This document shows, one piece after another, positions 61,163 to 64,000 of a stretch of 64,000 nucleotides of DNA. The DNA comes from Chloroflexota bacterium. GTDB lineage: Bacteria; Chloroflexota; Anaerolineae; Aggregatilineales; Phototrophicaceae. The DNA is taken from positions 35,366 through 99,365 of the forward strand of contig JACAER010000013.1 in assembly GCA_013388745.1 (NCBI GenBank). Direction: 5' to 3'. The notes beneath the pieces are model-generated. The model saw only the letters and a program-made list of their open reading frames with translations. It made no database searches and was not told the origin of the DNA. Within the stretch, counting starts at the first letter, position 1. Every line of letters begins with the position of its first letter. A program made the translations under genes and the position numbers.

Positions 61163-61390
61163 CGTTCGCCCCCTTGTTGCGCGTTAATGTTGATTCCCAT
61201 TATACGCCCAACCTCAGGAATTCGAGCGATGTTCGCCCGGCATAGAATTTTGCCCATGCGCTAGAGAGCAAAAATATCCTTGAGCCGCTCCGCGTTTTCC
61301 GGCGCGTTGGCGAAGTTCAGAAATTCTGGGGTGCTGATGCCCTGTTTTTGCGCCACCATCGTGCCCATCCTCGTCGTCATATCATTGAAT

Positions 61391-61480
61391 GCCTTAGGAC
61401 TTACGCAGTTGAAGAGTGATCTGTGCTTGAACAAGGGGTTTAAGTTTAAACCCCTCGTTTTATGAACCCAACTGCGCAAC
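61391..61480. repeat. Possible MITE/IS relic: short inverted ends with internal palindrome
   Basis: CGCAGTTG (61404-61411) / CAACTGCG (61469-61476) flanking palindrome GGGGTTTAAGTTTAAACCCC (61435-61454). Confidence 0.45.
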
Positions 61481-61491
61481 TTTTATCCATG

Positions 61492-61902
61492 TTACCCTGA
61501 TTTCGGCAGTTGATACAATTCCAGCAGCACGCCGCCTGTGCTCTTGGGATGCACAAAAGCGTAGAGCGTGCCGTCCGGGCGCGTTTTAGCGCTGTCGTTA
61601 ATCAGTTCGATTCCCTTGCTTTTGAGTTCTTCGAGTTTTGCCGCCACATCGGGCACTTCCAGACAGATGTGATGCAGCCCGGCGCCTTTTTTCGCCAGAT
61701 ATTTGGCGACGCCGCTGTCTGGTGTGATCGGCGCGATCAATTCGATTTCGCCCTGATGCCCTTCCATCGGCAAAAAGGCGATTTCCACCGCCTCGCCGTC
61801 GTTGCGTTCGGTGTGTTGCAGCGGCAACCCCAGCGCGTCACGCCAGAACGTCAGCGCCGCGTTTACGTCTTCGACCACGATCGCGATATGGTTGATTTTC
61901 AT
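61492..61902 (-). CDS. mce: Methylmalonyl-CoA epimerase
   Basis: MKINHIAIVVEDVNAALTFWRDALGLPLQHTE...GEIELIAPITPDSGVAKYLAKKGAGLHHICLEVPDVAAKLEELKSKGIELIND...FVHPKSTGGVLLELYQ. Confidence 0.95.
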   Translation of the reverse strand: MKINHIAIVVEDVNAALTFWRDALGLPLQHTERNDGEAVEIAFLPMEGHQGEIELIAPITPDSGVAKYLAKKGAGLHHICLEVPDVAAKLEELKSKGIELINDSAKTRPDGTLYAFVHPKSTGGVLLELYQLPKSG

Positions 61903-62081
61903 GGGTATCCTCAATATAACCTGTTCGATTTCCAGTCAAAGTCTATAGGCAATTGCATTGTCCCCGAAAGTGAAGAAAAGCATAGGCGCGAACTGTCTTT
62001 TTATACAAAAACCTGTCGCCGCGCGAAGCGGACACGTTATAATCTAATCCAAAGTAGATAACTGATGAGAGGAATACGGTT

Positions 62082-63275
62082 ATGGTGGCTATGGAACACA
62101 CCGGCGCAGCGCTCGTCCCCACGCTGACGCCGGAGCATCTGGAATTGCAAAAAGCCGTGCGCAGCTTCGCCCAAAAAGAGATCGCCGCGATTGCTACGGC
62201 CTTTGACGAAAGCGGCGAATTTCCGCTGGAAACGATCCGCAAAATGGGCGCGATGGGCTTGATGGGCATCGAAGTGCCGGAACAATACGGCGGCGCGGGC
62301 ATGGACACGCTGGCCTATGTGCTGACAATGATCGAAGTGGCGCGCGCCGACGCCAGCCACAGCACGATCGTCAGCGTCAACAATTCGCTCTACGGCCACG
62401 CGCTGATGAAGTTCGGCACGGAAGAACAAAAACAAAAATATCTGCGGCCTGTCGCCAGCGGCCAAAAAATCGGCGCTTACAGCCTCACCGAACCGATGTC
62501 TGGCAGCGACGCCGGCACGATGGCGAGCCGCGCGGTGCTCAACGAGGCCGGCACACACTACATCATCAATGGCCGCAAAAGCTGGGTCACCAGCGGCCCA
62601 GTGGCCGATTTTGTCATCCTTTTTACGATGACCGAGCCGGAGAAAAAACAAAAAGGCATCAGTGCCTTCATTGTGGAAGCCGGAACTCCGGGCTTTATTC
62701 GCGGCAAAAAAGAACCGAAACTCGGCATCCGTGCCAGCGCCACCAGCGAAATCGTCTATGATAACTATGCCTGCCCGGTAGAAAACATGCTGGGCAAACC
62801 GGGCGACGGCTTCCGAATCGCTATGACCGTGCTGGACGCCGGGCGCATCGGCATCGCGGCACAGGCGCTCGGTATCGCCGAAGCGGCTTACGAAGCGTCG
62901 GTAGAATATGCCAAAACACGCCAGGCGTTTGGCGCGCCGATCGGCCAATTTCAGATGATTCAGCAAAAAATCGCCGATATGAAAACGCGCATCGAAGCCA
63001 GCCGCCTGCTGATTTACAACGCGGTGCTGGCGAAGGAACGCAGCAACCACGACGGCAGTCGCTATACGCTGGAAGCCAGCATGGCGAAGCTGTTCGCCAG
63101 CGAAACCGCCATGTTCGTCACCGACGAGGCGGTGCAGATTCACGCCGGCATGGGCTACAGCAAAGAACTGCCTGTCGAACGTTATTATCGCGACGCGCGC
63201 ATCACGCGCATTTACGAAGGCACGAGCGAAGTGCAGCGCATGGTCATCGCCCGCAACGAACTCGGCCTGCGCTAA
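62082..63275 (+). CDS. Acyl-CoA dehydrogenase
   Basis: YSLTEPMSGSDAGTMASRAVLNEAGTHYIINGRKSWVTSG...GDGFRIAMTVLDAGRIGIAAQALGIAEAAYEASVEYAKTRQAFGAPIGQFQMIQQKIADM...DEAVQIHAGMGYSKELPVERYYRDARITRIYEGTSEVQRMVIA. Confidence 0.97.
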   Translation: MVAMEHTGAALVPTLTPEHLELQKAVRSFAQKEIAAIATAFDESGEFPLETIRKMGAMGLMGIEVPEQYGGAGMDTLAYVLTMIEVARADASHSTIVSVNNSLYGHALMKFGTEEQKQKYLRPVASGQKIGAYSLTEPMSGSDAGTMASRAVLNEAGTHYIINGRKSWVTSGPVADFVILFTMTEPEKKQKGISAFIVEAGTPGFIRGKKEPKLGIRASATSEIVYDNYACPVENMLGKPGDGFRIAMTVLDAGRIGIAAQALGIAEAAYEASVEYAKTRQAFGAPIGQFQMIQQKIADMKTRIEASRLLIYNAVLAKERSNHDGSRYTLEASMAKLFASETAMFVTDEAVQIHAGMGYSKELPVERYYRDARITRIYEGTSEVQRMVIARNELGLR

Positions 63276-63309
63276 ACGCTATCCGCTCATTGCTAAAGGC
63301 TGTTTTCAC

Positions 63310-64000
63310 ATGAGAGCATCGGTTTTTTACGAACATGGCCCGCGCCGCGTTATACAAGTGGCGCAGGATTTGCCGGTCCCCGAAGCGGGCGCAGGACAGG
63401 TACGCATCAACATTAAAGCCGCCGCGCTCAACCGCCTCGATCTGTGGGTGCGCGAGGGTTGGCCGGGACTCAAGCTCGCGATGCCGCACATCACCACCGC
63501 TGACGGCGCGGGCGTGGTGGATGCGGTCGGCGCGGGGGTCACACGCTTGGCGCCGGGCGATCGCGTGGGCATCAACCCGACGATTGTCGATGCAGACTGC
63601 ATCCTGGAATCCGGGCGCGAAGAAGACTGCAAGGACATTCATATTCTGGGCGAAAGCGTGCCCGGCGTCGCGGCGGAATACGTCGTTCTGCCCGCGCGCA
63701 ACCTGATCAAACTGCCCGATCATATTTCTTACGCGCAGGCGGCGGCGGCGGGGCTGGTGTTCGTCACCTCATGGTATTCGCTGATGGAGCGCGGCGGCTT
63801 GCAGGCGGGCGAGTCGGTGTTGATCGTGGGCGCGGGCGGCGGCGTCAACAGCGCCAGTATCCAGATCGCCCGGTTGGCAGGCGCGAAAGTCTATGTTGTC
63901 GGCAGCAACGCCGAAAAATGCCGCCGCGCCGAAGAACTGGGCGCCGATGTCACCATTAACCGCGAAAAAGATGAGGACTGGGCCAAAGCGCTCTACAAGC
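63310..64000 (+). CDS. Zinc-type alcohol dehydrogenase/quinone reductase-like protein, 3' end cut by window
   Basis: MRASVFYEHGPRRVIQVAQDLPVPEAGAGQVRINIKAAALNRLDLWVREG...PHITTADGAGVVDAVGAGV...GESVLIVGAGGGVNSASIQIARLAGAKVYVVGSN. Confidence 0.92.
   Translation, partial: MRASVFYEHGPRRVIQVAQDLPVPEAGAGQVRINIKAAALNRLDLWVREGWPGLKLAMPHITTADGAGVVDAVGAGVTRLAPGDRVGINPTIVDADCILESGREEDCKDIHILGESVPGVAAEYVVLPARNLIKLPDHISYAQAAAAGLVFVTSWYSLMERGGLQAGESVLIVGAGGGVNSASIQIARLAGAKVYVVGSNAEKCRRAEELGADVTINREKDEDWAKALYK

Overview
GC-rich bacterial chromosomal window. The gene content and protein style look like Chloroflexota (Anaerolineae-like), but this is inference without a database search. Most of it is ordinary chromosome: tgt, a MurF-alanine racemase fusion, SCO1, a TPR lytic transglycosylase, a DUF255/thioredoxin-domain protein, an SDR, a NUDIX hydrolase, a very large GAF histidine kinase, B12-binding subunit + meaB, prs, proS, an HD-GYP/LuxR protein, glgP, glgC, glgA, a GH57 branching enzyme, two-component genes, methylmalonyl-CoA epimerase, an acyl-CoA dehydrogenase and a truncated zinc alcohol dehydrogenase. 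A visibly more AT-rich accessory block (~39.0-49.9 kb) lies between the two halves of the glycogen genes. It carries small stress-type membrane genes, a CorA variant, a NarL-type two-component pair, a CrcB + DUF190/CBS pair, and relics of Dps, a serine resolvase, an IS256-type transposase and a P-type ATPase. Main leads: (i) a membrane-anchored TIR protein with extracytoplasmic SH3-like and three Cys-rich repeats, divergent from a secreted SH3-like protein; (ii) a TIR-SUMF1 fusion next to an Uma2 nuclease-family gene; (iii) several disrupted genes (glgA with one in-frame TAA, MntA and HepT each frameshifted near the 5' end, a doubly frameshifted Dps relic); (iv) an in-frame 25-codon duplication in a TfoX-C-like gene; (v) a tandem HD-GYP-like/LuxR protein; (vi) dispersed palindromic intergenic elements. 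No CRISPR array, rRNA, complete transposon or prophage was recognised.
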